From Desmodus rotundus (taxonomy: Eukaryota; Chordata; Mammalia; Chiroptera; Phyllostomidae): DNA of 64,000 bases. Location of the stretch: assembly GCF_022682495.2 (NCBI RefSeq), contig NC_071389.1:44964239-45028238 (forward strand). The letters run 5' to 3'. The notes under the pieces are model-generated. The model made no database searches. It was not told the origin of the DNA and was given only the letters and a program-made list of their open reading frames with translations. Shown here piece by piece: positions 1-10,707 of the stretch. The stretch's first letter is position 1. Every line of letters starts with the position of its first letter. The translations under genes were made by a program, and so were the position numbers.

Positions 1-1059
1 GGGTTTGCACTTTCCCTAAACAGGGTGCATATTACCAGGAATGGCCTGCTTGAGGATGCTTTGAATGTATACTTAGGTACTGTAGAATGTTTTAGAGGTG
101 AGAAATCACCTGTATTTGCAGATAATATGGTTTGCTTCTATGCCTTGTGTCCAATATAAGCCCTGATGGAAAACCTGCCAACTTGTTCTCTTCAGAAGAT
201 GAATATTTGGAGTAGAAGAAAATTGACCATTGATGGATGACTCAGAGTTGAACGTGGTGAGAATGAGCCCAAGAAAAAGCATGTTGAAGGATTTCCGATG
301 GACTGTCCCTGTTGTGCTTAGGACTTCCTTCACTTCCTCTCCACTAATACCTGTCTTATAGTTGGCATCCTCGCCTGTGCTTAATGTTTTTCATGCCAAT
401 CATACTTGAGTCTGGACGGGTAGGGGGGAGGGGAAGGAGAGGGTTTCACACTTTATAACTTGGTGCTATTTCTGGTTGCTGCTTGAGGAGTTCCTTCCTT
501 GAGCTTAAGTGGATGAGCAGACAGGAACCTTGTAGAACTCTGGAATTTTGGTATTATGTGCAGTGGGATTTATTTTGGATCTGTTTGGACCTGGTGTAAA
601 AGTGTATGGAAATTCAGAATATGAAGGGGCAACAGTTTAAACAAATTTATTTTTCAATTACAGTTGACATTCAGGAACAGTAGTTTTGACTCAGCTGGTT
701 TTAGCTGCGTAACTTTTGTGTTACTAAATTGCTCTGAACTTTCGTGTTTTAATGCTTCCTTTGGTTAGTGGAGAGAAATATATTTTAAAAGTGGTTAGCA
801 CAAGGTATAACATAGGAACAGTTAATAAACAAATAAATATGGGATAGTCTGTTTAGTGCCAGGGCAAAGAATCTGGAAGGCAACAAATGTATAGCTCCCA
901 AGCCTGAAATGAAGCTGAAATCTGATTTTTAGAACCTGCATATTTCAATGCGGTCAGCCCTCTGTCCCAGGGGCTACAAAAGTGTGGTGCACAGGCCTCA
1001 AGGATGTGGTGCAAAGCCATCCTTTGGGGTTTACGAAGAAAATATTAGACCTGCTATCC
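1..1059. other. Unique sequence, no gene seen
   Basis: No coding region, RNA gene or full repeat is recognised. The short stretch around 640-672 (tttttcaattacagttgaca) resembles an antisense L1 3' UTR but is too short to bound. The base composition is ordinary AT-rich mammalian non-coding sequence. Confidence 0.6.
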
Positions 1060-1275
1060 ATGGTTATTTATTTAAAGTTTTGTGTTACAAAGATTTGAAA
1101 AACACACACAAAGTAAAGAGCATGGCACTAAAATGCCCCAGTGTCTCACCCAGCCCCAACAGTATGAACTCGTGGTCAGGCTGGCGTCGTCTCTGCCTCC
1201 CCCTGATTATTTTGAAGCTAATTCCAGATATCACATCAGTTTATCCATAACATTTTTATTGTATTATTTAATTTC
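1060..1275. mobile_element. Old L1M-type 3' UTR relic
   Basis: The core around 1205-1250 (gattattttgaagctaattc, then a cagatatcacatcag-type continuation) resembles a motif I associate with 3' untranslated regions of old mammalian L1M elements. It is heavily diverged and carries no coding capacity. I am not certain of its orientation. Confidence 0.5.
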
Positions 1276-1754
1276 TGTATTTTAAATGCTGTATAATATA
1301 CATACTATTGATACACCAGCATGTAGAATTTGCAATCCACATGTAAACACAGATATTTTGGAGGGTATATACTTATTTTTTTATGATGATACGCTTGAGC
1401 AAAGCGATCACTACTGAGTCCCCTAGCCCTTTACAAATAGTATTTTTGCTCAGCAACCTTGTTAGCCTTCCAGAGGTAATGCCCAGGCTTCTTTTGGGAA
1501 GCTCCTCTGGAACCCGTTTATTCTCCCTTATACATGTCACGTGGCCCTCGTTTTCAGGCCTGGCTTTCTGCTCAAGGCTGTGAGGTTCCATGTTCTCTCA
1601 GGGCCATGCAGTGTGGGCCATGCCTTGTACCGCCTGTCTTCTCCCCCTCCAAGAGGAGGAAGGAGTGAGAAAGGGACAAGGCAAGATAAACTGTAGGTGG
1701 GAGAGAGAGGAGGGTGGAAGAGGAAAAGCCAGACTGCATACATACTTGTCTAAT
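1276..1754. other. Unique sequence, no gene seen
   Basis: Overlapping 66-73 aa open frames on both strands around 1373-1811 have no recognisable domain, splice context or codon pattern. A purine-rich patch (1640-1730) is the only compositional feature. Confidence 0.55.
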
Positions 1755-1895
1755 AATCAGCCTGTCAGCAGATATTCACTGGGTGCCTCGTTTTGCAGAA
1801 CTGGAGGCTGAAAGAGGGCAGAAGTACAGGACATCCACATCTCTGAGAGCTCACGTCTTACCAGGAAGGCTACCCAATTTGTATAGGCCAAGACA
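1755..1895 (-). mobile_element. Possible L2 LINE 3'-end fragment (antisense)
   Basis: The order 'cagatattcactgggtgcct', then a tggaggctg core, then an 'agagctcacgtctta' block follows the reverse complement of the L2 3' end (tattgagcacctactatgtg, then ggagcttaca). Divergence is high, so a degraded MIR is an alternative. Confidence 0.45.
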
Positions 1896-2419
1896 GTATA
1901 GAAAGAAATTCTAAAATATGGGACCTAGATTGCACTGAGCATTATTGAACTGAACATTTACAGGGGTCAGTTAGACAAAGTGAGTGATGGGGGCCAGGGG
2001 TGGGTCAGTGAAGGCTGGTGGCGCTGTTGTGCTGGAGGGCACGTGCCAGGCTGATGGGAGGCAGGTGCTCCTTAGCGCCTCCAATGGTTGCCACTGTCAT
2101 TGTGGGTCCAGGGTTGTCGCATGCCTCTGTTTTTCAGGAGAAGCTGGATATCTGGTTTTTCGACAAAATCTCTTGATTCTCAACATGTTGGCAACTAATT
2201 CAGATATTTTGGGCCAAACCAAACATGTCTGCAGGCTGCATCAGGCCAGAGGCCACCAATGCACAGTGACTAGATTAGAATTACTCAGTGGGTCCCAGGA
2301 GGTACAATCAGTACTCGTGTGTAAGGTTGTGGGGAAGCAAGTTTCTGTGTAATAGAAAGGAAAACATTCTGATAGAATTCTAAATTGGATTGCTTTGGAA
2401 GATGAGCTTCTTGTCATCA
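1896..2419. other. Unique or unassigned sequence with a 122-codon open frame
   Basis: A plus-strand frame is open from 1984 to 2352 (122 codons). It has no recognisable domain. Its second half (about 2150-2290, 'gggccaaaccaaacatgtct') looks like a decayed hAT-type DNA-transposon repeat rather than an exon. I do not call it a gene. Confidence 0.45.
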
Positions 2420-2475
2420 TAGTTACTTAAAGAAATAGTGCCTGGCACCAAATAAACATTCAGCAACTATGACTG
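2420..2475 (+). mobile_element. L2 LINE 3'-terminal fragment (sense)
   Basis: The block 'aatagtgcctggcaccaaat', then 'aaacattcagcaactatga', matches the last bases of L2 (agtgcctggcacatagtagg, then caataaatatttg). Only the 3' tip is present. Confidence 0.55.
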
Positions 2476-3397
2476 GCCTGAGGTATCCACCATCAGTTAA
2501 TTTCTGATGCAGTGAAGGTTATGAGAAAGGAGGTTCTGGATGCTTAGAGAAAGTATGTCGACCTTTCCGTGGAATGGAAAAGGATTCTGAAAGTCCTCCT
2601 GGAAAAAGTGGAATGAATATGAGTTGGTTAGTCTAAGAATGGAGTTCTCAGAAGTCTCCTCTGTAATGGCACCTTTGAGGAATGGAAAGATAGCAGTGAG
2701 GTTTGGAATTTAGAGTGCTACGGGGAAGAGTGGGTGCAGAAGAAGCCACATTGTGAGATCCCTGAATCCTTCATGTCAGCTGCAACTTAAATGGCAGGTA
2801 ATAGAACACCCAGTTTTTATTAGCTCGAAGGTGAAAGGAACCTACTGCCTTATGTGGTTGAACAGTCCGGGTAGATTTTTGGGCAGGGCTGGATTAGGGC
2901 TCAAACAATGTGGTCAGTACCCTATTTCTCTTTCTTTGCATGTCCGCTTTTCTTACCTGGGTTCTCCCCATTGTTTCACCATGGCTGGCAGTAGTTTTAC
3001 TAGCATTTGAATTGGGAACTAGATGCTGCTTGTGCCTGAGTCTCTTGTATTTGGAGATGAGCTCTGGGAGAGAGGACCTAGAAATCTGGAGAAAGCTTGG
3101 TACCTATCACTCAGCTGAAGGATTTAGCATTCAGACAGCATCAGCAGCCAGAGCCTGAACCATATCTAGACTCTGCCTCCCCAAGCTTAGTTTAGGAGGG
3201 CCTGCTTCGTGGTCTTCCTGCTTCTGGCTCACAGGCTGGCTGGCTGGCCAGCTTCCCGCTGTGGTCTTGTGGTCTGCCCTCATGGCTTGTACAAATCCAG
3301 GCTCAGCAGGGCTGCGCTTGGCATGCCTTTTCTTCTTGACCTCTCAGGTCCACAGATCACTGGGTGCCATGGGAACTGGGAAGGGCTGGAGAGAAAG
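2476..3397. other. Unique sequence, no gene seen
   Basis: Several 60-86 aa frames occur, but none shows a known motif or consensus splice sites at both ends. No repeat family is recognised here. Confidence 0.55.
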
Positions 3398-3505
3398 TCA
3401 AATCTTACTTTACAGATGAGACACAGGCCCTGTGGGAAATTGGCTGCCTGGATATCATACCAGCAGTGAGTGGTAGACTTAGAACTCAAGTTTTCATCTT
3501 AGAAC
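3398..3505 (-). mobile_element. MIR SINE fragment (antisense)
   Basis: 'cttactttacagatgagaca', then a block similar to the reverse complement of the MIR core, then 'tggtagacttagaactcaag', follows MIR order (cattttacagatgaggaaac, then tggcagagctgggattcgaa). Truncated at both ends. Confidence 0.65.
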
Positions 3506-3736
3506 TCTTGCTTTGACCCTTTTCACAGTACTGTGGGAGCTCCATTTTTCCAAAGGAAGGTTGCCTTAAAACGGAAAGCAAACTTGACTTAATTAAGAAC
3601 CTTTACATCCTCTTCTGAAAAAAGAAAAAGGCTGGCTTAGTTGTTTTATGGCTGAAAACTTAAAGCTAATAGTCTCATTTGGCAGCTGATTGGGTTTTTT
3701 GTTTTGGTTTTTTTTTTTTAAAGTTAATCTGTTACT

Positions 3737-4018
3737 GCCCTGGCCGGTATGTCTCAGTGGTTGGAGCATCATCCCATAACCTAAAGGCTGTGGGTGTGAC
3801 TCCCAGGCAGGTCGCATACCAGGTTGTGGGTTCATTCCAGGTCCAGACACACAGGATCCCCGGTCCCCACACAGGATCCCCGGTCCCCGCACCGGTCCCG
3901 GGCTGGGTGCTGCGGAGGCAATCAGTCGATGCTTCTCTCACACTGATGTTTTTCTCTCTTCCCTCCTTTTCTCTAAAAAAAGCAAATGAAGATGTCCTCG
4001 GGTGAGGATTAAAAAAAA
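3737..4018 (+). mobile_element. VES SINE (bat tRNA-derived), copy 1
   Basis: Starts with the VES head (ccctggccggtatgtctcag), which derives from a tRNA gene including the A-box-like segment. The B-box-like region, CT-rich tract and terminal 'tcctcgggtgaggat' plus poly(A) follow. VES SINEs are typical of yangochiropteran bats and are copied in trans by L1. This copy is longer than its neighbours because of an internal 20-bp tandem duplication at 3851-3890. The flanks suggest a diverged target duplication that I cannot define. Confidence 0.92.
3851..3890. repeat. 20-bp tandem duplication inside VES copy 1
   Basis: Two adjacent 20-bp units (acaggatccccggtccccac and the same with gc at the end) differ at one base. 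None of the other seven VES copies in the window shows this duplication. Confidence 0.9.
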
Positions 4019-4223
4019 GTTGTTCCTTCAATAGCTAGAAGTCAGTGAGCCACTGAAGAAACGCAAAAGTTCTCAGACTTGCTGTCGTGTTTTTAGATAT
4101 TTTTCAAAAGAGCACATGTAGATGGTCAATAGCTATTTATAATTGTGAACTTATACCACCAAAATTAATTTTTTATTACAAAGGTACAGAATAAAAAGAA
4201 AAAAAATGTTGGGGAGGAACAAT

Positions 4224-4225
<2 letters not shown>

Positions 4226-4270
<45 letters not shown>
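4226..4270. repeat. (TG)n microsatellite
   Basis: About 22 uninterrupted TG units. On the minus strand this produces artefactual Thr-His open frames. An array this long without interruption is probably length-polymorphic. Confidence 0.98.
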
Positions 4271-4271
<1 letters not shown>

Positions 4272-6364
4272 TGCTTGTAAAAGCCACAGAAGGAAATTCC
4301 GCCTGTAATTTTCAGGCAAAGTTCTATATTGAATTTCAGGACCTGCATCTCTCTTCATAGTCATTTACAATCCCCAGGAGTAAGAAGTAAGTTTGTTCTT
4401 TCTCTTCCTTCTTCTCCTTCTCCTTCAGAAAATTACAGTAGTATTATTACTTTGGAAGGGATGTGCGACTTGATAATGAAACAAGATGTGATGATGTCAT
4501 GTGAACTGACTTGTTACTTTGCCCTCTTCTGAGTTCAAAAGAAGTTTCCCGTACCGTATATTTACACAGTTCAATAATTTCAGAATTGATTACAGTTAGA
4601 AAAGTTCCAATACCTAAATACTAGAGTGGATTGACTGGAGAGTGGCTTGGATAGTTTCCCTGGAAATAGTGTGCTTTATTGGATCTGTAGGGTGGGAGCC
4701 AGTCGAGAAGATGCTTATCTGTTGTATGTGATAACGTTTGTTTCTCTTCCAACCATAACAGTTATTTTAAAGACCCTGTCAAAGACCAAGACTGCAGCAC
4801 TTTTTTCTTGATTCCCCTTGGATATTTCCTGAAATTTTCTTTTTCGCATGGAGTATTTTAAAAGCTACTCCAAGGCCTTGGTGGAAGGGCAGTGAAAATC
4901 AGCAAGCCAGTGAGAATGAATCTGAATTTTTAATTAGGCTTTGAGTTGCTTCTTCAAAGTGTGGAGACATCATTAGTGATGTAAGTCTTGCTGCATTAGC
5001 AGAGACTGACATTTTACTTCAAACAGGGAGAGTGCAGCTGTCCTGTGCAGATAAAAGTTGCCAAGTGAGGAATAGCAAGGTGGATTGGTAGATAATTAGC
5101 TGTCCCACATTACTGCAGTGTGGAAGGCGCCTGCCAGTCATGGGCAGGAAGGAGGAATTATTAGGGGGAGAAAATCCAAGTGTGTCACGGAGCAATTTGA
5201 AATCACTTCAGCTGCGGCAGAGCTGATAAGGCGTATGTTAAGGAAACAAGACAAACAGTCTAGTATATGATGGCCAACTTTCTTTAAAAAAACATTAATT
5301 AAAAGGAGGAAGGGCCAGAAATTAATGATCGGTAAGTACACTGAAGTACAGATTCATCAGTCTGCTCTGACTCTGTATATAAAATAATAACAAATTTAAA
5401 ATAGTCTTCCTATTTCTGTGTCACTTGAAAATAAAGTGAGGGTTCTATCTAGAAAAGAAATCACGGGGAAGCCATAAAACTTGAGAATTACTGGGCTATG
5501 TTTAAGCACAAGAAGACCTGAAGAAGGAATTTTGAAGGATGTCACCTCCTTGATATGGGTTACAATATTTATAAGTGGTTCGAGGATACTTTTATGGCCT
5601 TATTGGTGGAATATGCGTATTGTGTAGATTTTCTTAGCTTCCCAGGTCAGAGGAGATCAGGTGCGTTCACCGTGGTTTGGCCTTAGACGACGTAGATATT
5701 CTTAAAAGTTTTGCTGTGATCATCACATTTATTTCTAGGAAATGAGAGGTGTAGAGAGTCCTGTTGGGGTTTTTGTCTGTCCTCAATCATTTGCTAACTC
5801 AAATGAAGCTTCATGGAACTTCGCTGGCCCCTGCCTGGATACTCGACTCCTTTGTCCTAATTCCATGCATGTTTGTTGATTGGCTTTCTCCAAAGCCAGT
5901 GTGTCTCCTGGCAGTCCAGAGACAGGAGGCACTGAAGTATGGTGCTGCGTTTGTCTTGGGTAGCGTCCTCTGAATGACAGCTGTCCTTGGCCAATGCAGG
6001 AGAGCCAGTTTTTTGCTCTGCTGCTGCTTCTGCTCCCTCCCTAGGAAACTGTCACTGGGTTGTTGCTGCCCTGGGCAGGTTTGGAGAAAGCTGGGAGAGC
6101 TGAGGTTTTCGGCAATGTTGGCTATTGGATCCAGAGTTGCTTTCAGTGACCCCTACGTGAAACAGGGATATTTGCCCCTCCATAGCCTTGGAAGGGACTA
6201 GACTCAGTGTTGATTGTGAAGTAAGTTTACTTGCTCTGGGTTGAGATCCCTAGAGATAGTGTAAATTCAGATGGCCGTCAAGGAGGCTTGGAAATTGTCA
6301 CTTGCATACGTGTATATTCAGATAATAAATGTGGGCAAGGGTTGCAAACAATAAAGCTTTGTAC
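4271..6364. other. Unique AT-rich sequence, possible conserved non-coding block
   Basis: No gene or repeat is recognised. The part at 4900-5345 contains several homeodomain-type TAATTA/ATTAAT cores, has no stop-free frame above 67 codons and lacks repeat signatures. That pattern is common in vertebrate developmental enhancers, but conservation cannot be judged from one sequence. Confidence 0.4.
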
Positions 6365-6485
6365 AGATGAGAGCTGTTAGAGAGTGAGCTCCCACAAGAA
6401 AGAACCCAGATTTACTCATTTGTAGGCCTGGTATGGTCAGCACTATCTCTGGCACGTGGTGAGGACTCAGAAATGTCTGGACCTC
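6365..6485 (+). mobile_element. L2 LINE 3'-end fragment (sense)
   Basis: 'gtgagctcccacaagaaaga', then 'ctggcacgtggtgaggactc', follows the L2 3' end (gtaagctccatgagggcagg, then ctggcacatagtaggtgctc). Moderately diverged. Confidence 0.6.
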
Positions 6486-6847
6486 AGAAATGGTATGCCC
6501 ATCCTTAAACAGCAGACTGCGTAACTCTCTAAAAGTTATTATAGCAAACTTCTACTATGTTTCCTGTGTTAATTCCATTACTCTAGATTTAGAGTGAATT
6601 GTCTTGAGCCTTTACTTGCTACTAAAGATTTAAAGTGTTTACGATGAGTGGAAGTGTCTAGCAGTGTATCAAGCACATTAGAACTCCAAGTATTAGGTGC
6701 TTCTGGTGTTTAATTTTTTCATGTTAGAGAAAGTTAGATGTATATTGACATTTAGGAATGTAAAACAATGGAAAAATGTGTGTATACTTGCAAATTGTGT
6801 GCTTAGAGCTGCTTTATCCTAGAAGTTAAATTCATTGGTTAATTTGC
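6486..6847. other. Unique sequence, no feature seen
   Basis: AT-rich sequence without recognisable repeats, open frames of note or RNA genes. Confidence 0.55.
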
Positions 6848-7060
6848 TTAGCAAATGTTCATTGAGCACATACTGTATGTCCGGTACGACACTTGGATTT
6901 GAGTCTGTGATTAATAAAAAGATACATGATCCCTATTCTTATAGAGCACACCACCTCCTAGGGGAAATAGACATTAAATAAACATACAAATAAATACACA
7001 TTACAAATTTTGAGTAGCGTTATGAAGGAAACAAGGACAGAGTACCAGGGAGAGCCTTTA
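6848..7060 (-). mobile_element. L2 LINE 3'-end fragment (antisense)
   Basis: Begins 'caaatgttcattgagcacat', the reverse complement of the L2 terminus. It continues through the 'gagcacaccacctcctaggg' and 'aaataaacatacaaataaat' blocks in L2 order. It abuts an L2 fragment of opposite orientation at about 7066. Confidence 0.8.
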
Positions 7061-7065
7061 AAAAT

Positions 7066-7350
7066 ATGTCAGATATGTTACTTCTCTGCTTAAAATTCAA
7101 TGAAGGTTCCCATCTGACCTGAAGTAAAACCCCAAATTACAGTGGCCTACACAGCCAGATATGATCTGGCCCCTGATATCTTTGTGGCTTCTCGCCCCTT
7201 CCCTCACCAGGCTCTCACCCTTCCTACACACACATCCGCTGTCCTTCCACCACTCCAAGCACATACCTGCCCCAGGTAACTTTGTTCACAGCTGTTTTCT
7301 TGTAGAATGGTGCTTGCTGCTGAGAATCACTCAATAAATGCTTATTGGAC
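7066..7350 (+). mobile_element. L2 LINE 3' region (sense)
   Basis: The order 'acttctctgcttaaaattca', 'cagccagatatgatctggcc', 'ctccaagcacatacctgccc' and finally 'actcaataaatgcttattgg' matches the L2 3' coding/UTR region and terminus. Part of the region between the second and third blocks is missing, so this is an internally deleted copy. Confidence 0.85.
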
Positions 7351-7385
7351 AAGGGTGAGTGGGATTGACAACTCCATACCAGGTG

Positions 7386-7612
7386 GTATGGGAGGGAATC
7401 TGAGGAATTGATGGAGGGAGGAGTTAATCAGGGGTGGATTGGGAGGGCCAACAGAAGGAGGAAGAGCCAATCTGGGAGGAGTTGGGGACTAGCAGAAGGA
7501 AAAAGGGAGAATCAAGGGAGGGTTGGGGGACTAGCATTCTAGCAGAGGGAAGAGCCTGCTTGGAAAGGTGGGACTCTGGCTTGCTTGAAGAGCTGAAGGA
7601 AAGCTCGGCCGC
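7386..7612. repeat. Purine-rich imperfect repeat
   Basis: Almost all G and A on the plus strand. The phrase 'gttggggactagca' recurs at about 7480 and 7522 with one inserted g, and 'gaagagcc' recurs three times, suggesting old tandem duplication of a roughly 45-bp unit. The 61-aa frame here is a compositional artefact. Confidence 0.6.
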
Positions 7613-7890
7613 TGACTAGCATGACCCCAGGAGGGTGGTGCAAGTGAGGAATTTGGATTCTTATGCCTAATCAGTGCAAGTATAGTTGTTTCCCAGTAAC
7701 TCTTTTGGTCATGCCCTTACTGATAAGGACCCATTAGAAGGGTGAAGATGTTGGTGAAAGACCCTGGGTCTGTAGACGTTTGGAAGCTGGAATGTCTGTG
7801 GCAGGCCATTGGTTTCTCTCTCTGCCAGTAGAGAGAGAAGGGAAACTCCAGCTTCATTAAAATACATCATGGAGAAAATAAATTTATTTT

Positions 7891-8093
7891 TTAAAAAGAT
7901 TTTATTTATTTTTAGACAGAAGGGAAGAGAGGGAGCAACAGAGGGAGAGAAGCATTTCTGTGTGGTAGCCTCTCGAGTACCCCCTTCTGGGGACCTGCCC
8001 CCCAACCCAGGCATGTGCCCTGGCTGAGAATGGAACCGGTGACCCTTTGGTTCACAGGCTGGCACCCCATCCACTGAGCCTCACCAGCCAGGG
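7891..8093 (-). mobile_element. VES SINE, copy 2 (antisense)
   Basis: Reads in reverse from the A-rich tail (tttttaaaaagattttattt) through the purine-rich tract to the tRNA-like head (ctcaccagccaggg). Flanked by an imperfect target duplication starting tggagaaaa at 7870-7890 and 8094-8110, as expected for L1-mediated insertion. Confidence 0.92.
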
Positions 8094-8235
8094 TGGAGAA
8101 AAAATTTGTTTAATGTAGCTTTATTGTTCTGTATCTAGAATTTAAAAAAATTCATGCTTCCCATGTATTTCTTCTTTTTCTTGGCCAAAAAGTAAAAACC
8201 CAGCCAAACTTCTAGAGCCAGCTCTGAATACAGTA

Positions 8236-8572
8236 CAGGAATCTCTTTTATCGCACCTTGTTGTGCTTTGCAGATACTGCAGTGTTTACAAATTGAGGGT
8301 TTGCGGCAACCCCACATTGTGCAAGTCTGGGTGCCATTTTCCCAACATGCTCAGTTGATGGTTAGCATTTTTTAGCAATAAAGTATTTTTAATTAATGTA
8401 TACACATTGCTTTTTTTAAAAAGACATAATGCTTAATGGACTACACTGTAGTGTAAACATAACTTTTATGTGCGTTGGAAAACCCCCAAAATCATGTGAC
8501 TTGCTTTATTGTGATGTTCGCTTTATTGTTAGTGGTTGGGACTGAAGCTGCAACATTGCTGAGTTGTGCCTG
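8236..8572 (-). mobile_element. Tigger1-derived miniature DNA transposon
   Basis: Both ends match Tigger1. Near the left end 'cttttatcgcaccttgttgtgctttg' corresponds to the terminal 'ttattgcgcttcgctttattg' type region; the right end 'gctttattgtgatgttcgct' leads to 'tgcctg'. The transposase region is missing: the join lies near 8350, where the left-end block passes directly into 'gttagcattttttagcaata'. Mariner-superfamily elements insert at TA; TA precedes the left end (8234-8235), but the right copy is mutated. Non-autonomous fossil. Confidence 0.82.
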
Positions 8573-8623
8573 CAGTGAACTCTTGCAGTAGAGATTCGGA
8601 AGTACTTTCCCCATTGCATTACA

Positions 8624-8649
8624 TTGATTGATTGACTGATTGATTGATA
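8624..8649. repeat. (GATT)n short tandem repeat
   Basis: Six tetranucleotide units with one interruption (gact), just 3' of the Tigger1-derived element. Confidence 0.85.
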
Positions 8650-8759
8650 GGTTTATATACAGTAAAAAGTACTCTTTTTTCCTCCCTACAAATTGCAAAG
8701 CTCACTTTTTTAATGTGGCTTTGAAACTTGAGAACCAAAATTTTGTGAAGTGTATCAAA

Positions 8760-9505
8760 CATTATTTTTTCATTCTTTTAAAAAAGTTGTAAGTTATACA
8801 TAACATACAATTTTCTATTTTAACCTTTTTTGAAATACACAGTTCTGTGGCATCAAGTGCATTCACATTGTTGGGCAGCCATCTCCAGAACTCTTTCATC
8901 TTCTCGAACTAAAACTCTGGACCCACTCCACTGCAGCTCTTCACTTCTCTCCCCCGCAACCCCCCTGCCCCCGAGTCCTTGGAAACCACTGTTTACTTTC
9001 TATCTCTATGCATTTGACTTCAGTAGGTATCTCGTGTAAATGGAATTGTGTATTTGTCCTTTTGTGACCGACTTACTTCACTTACCACATCTTCAGTGTT
9101 CACGCATGTTACAGCATGATGCAGAATTTACTTCCTTGTCAAGGCTGAATAACAGTCCATTGTGGGTCCATATTTTATCTGTCCCTCCATCCATCGATGG
9201 ACACTCGGGTTGCCTCCATCAACCGAGTACTGTAAATACTGCTACTACAAACATGGGTACTACAAATATTTGAATCCCTGCGTTCAGTTCTTTTGGGTCT
9301 ATACCCAAAATTCCAAGAAATGGAATTGCTACATCATGGGATAATTCCATGTGTAATTTTTCTGAGGAACAGTCATGCTTTTTTCCATAATGGCTGTACC
9401 ATTTTATATTCTTATCAACAGTGGACAGAAATTCTAATTTTTCCACATTCTTGCCAACACTTACATTTTAAAAAAATAATAGCCATCCTAATAAGTTTGC
9501 AAATG
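8760..9505 (-). mobile_element. L1M LINE, 3' UTR and ORF2 end (antisense), first copy
   Basis: Contains the reverse complement of L1M hallmarks in order: 'ggcatcaagtgcattcacat', then 'ggacactcgggttgcctcca', then 'ttccataatggctgtaccat' and 'ttcttgccaacacttacatt'. These span the 3' UTR into the C-terminal part of the reverse-transcriptase ORF. Many stops and indels make it a dead fossil. Confidence 0.85.
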
Positions 9506-9524
9506 TACTCTCTTTGGAGTAGAG

Positions 9525-10345
9525 TTCCATGAGTTTTTATAAGCCCACAGCCATGTAACTGTCACTCCAGTGAAAACATGTAACAGTTTCATCAGCCCCC
9601 CTGAACTCTCCTTGTAGTCATTCTGTTGTAGGACAAGGACAAAATTTCTTTGTGGTCAGTTACCCACCCCCCTCACCTGGAACTCCTGGAAACCGTCTCC
9701 AGCTCTGCAGTTTTGCCTTTGCCAGAACGGTGTATACACGGATGCATTATGGTATGCACTTTGAGTCTGGCTTTAAATGTAGCATAACACCTTTGAGATT
9801 CAGCTGTATTGTGCATATCAGTAGTTCATTTCCTTGCTGCTGAGCAGAGTTCCATTGTGTGGGTATACCACAGTTTGTTTATCCATTCACCGACTGAAAA
9901 CCATGTGGAATTTTTTGAGGTCATAAATCTACTATAAACATTCCTATATGTTTATTTATGGACAAGTTTTTGTTGGAATATATGCTTTCCCATCTCTAGG
10001 GCTGGGATTGCTGTGTCATATGTGAAGTGTATGCTGAACTTTGTAAGAAACCGCCGGTCTGTTTTCCAAAGGGGCGATACCGTTTGTCTCCCCACCAGCA
10101 GTGCCTGAGGGTCCTGATGGCCCCTCGCCCGCACGGGAACTGGGTCGGTCAGTCATTTTCACGTTGGCCATTGTCAGGTGTGCAAAGTGGTATCTCATGG
10201 TGGTTTTCACAAAGGGTTCCCTAACGACTAACGGTGCTGAGTGTTTTTTCTTGTGCCCGTTTGCTGTTCCTATGTACATGCACTTTTTGGTGAAATGTCA
10301 AAACCTTTGCTCATTTTTAAATTGGGTTGTTTCCCTACTATTGAT
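9525..10345 (-). mobile_element. L1M LINE, 3' UTR and ORF2 end (antisense), second copy
   Basis: Repeats the same part of L1 as the preceding element: 'ggcataccacagtttg'-type block at 9862, 'gggctgggattgctgtgtca' at 9999, 'tgttttccaaaggggcgata' at 10059, 'caaagtggtatctcatggtg' at 10184. Similarity to the first copy is partial, so these look like two insertions rather than a recent duplication. Confidence 0.82.
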
Positions 10346-10445
10346 TTTAAAAAATGATTTATTTAGTTTGTAGATCTGTACAATGATCACGACCATCCCA
10401 TTATATAACATTTCCGTAACTCCGCACGACCTTCTCTGTGCTGTG
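10346..10445 (-). mobile_element. Possible further L1M 3' UTR fragment
   Basis: 'caatgatcacgaccatccca', then a ttatataacatttccgtaac block, resembles the antisense L1M 3' UTR (caatcacaaccaccccattt, then agaacatttccatcac). Short and diverged. Confidence 0.4.
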
Positions 10446-10707
10446 TATTGTTGAGTTCTGAGAGGTGGTTTTTATTCACGTGCACTTTTTATTTTCCTTG
10501 TGAGTGCCAGATTCTACTACTCTTAAGTATGTTTTTAAGTGACATTGTTCTCACAAGAAATTTGCTTTCATTACTTAATAATAATGCCAAGATTGGAAAG
10601 AATAAAGTGTAATCCAGGATAGATAAGAATCTCTAAGAGAGAGTTGTGGATTTTGCAGTTCTTGTTTTCAGCTCAAAACAAAGCATTATTGAAAAGTTCT
10701 TGGTTAT

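Noticed and set aside
1984..2352. 122-codon plus-strand open frame
   Set aside because: No domain, no splice sites at both ends, and its second half resembles a decayed DNA-transposon repeat.
4151..4364. Minus-strand frames with Thr-His repeats
   Set aside because: They are translations of the (TG)n microsatellite at 4226-4270.
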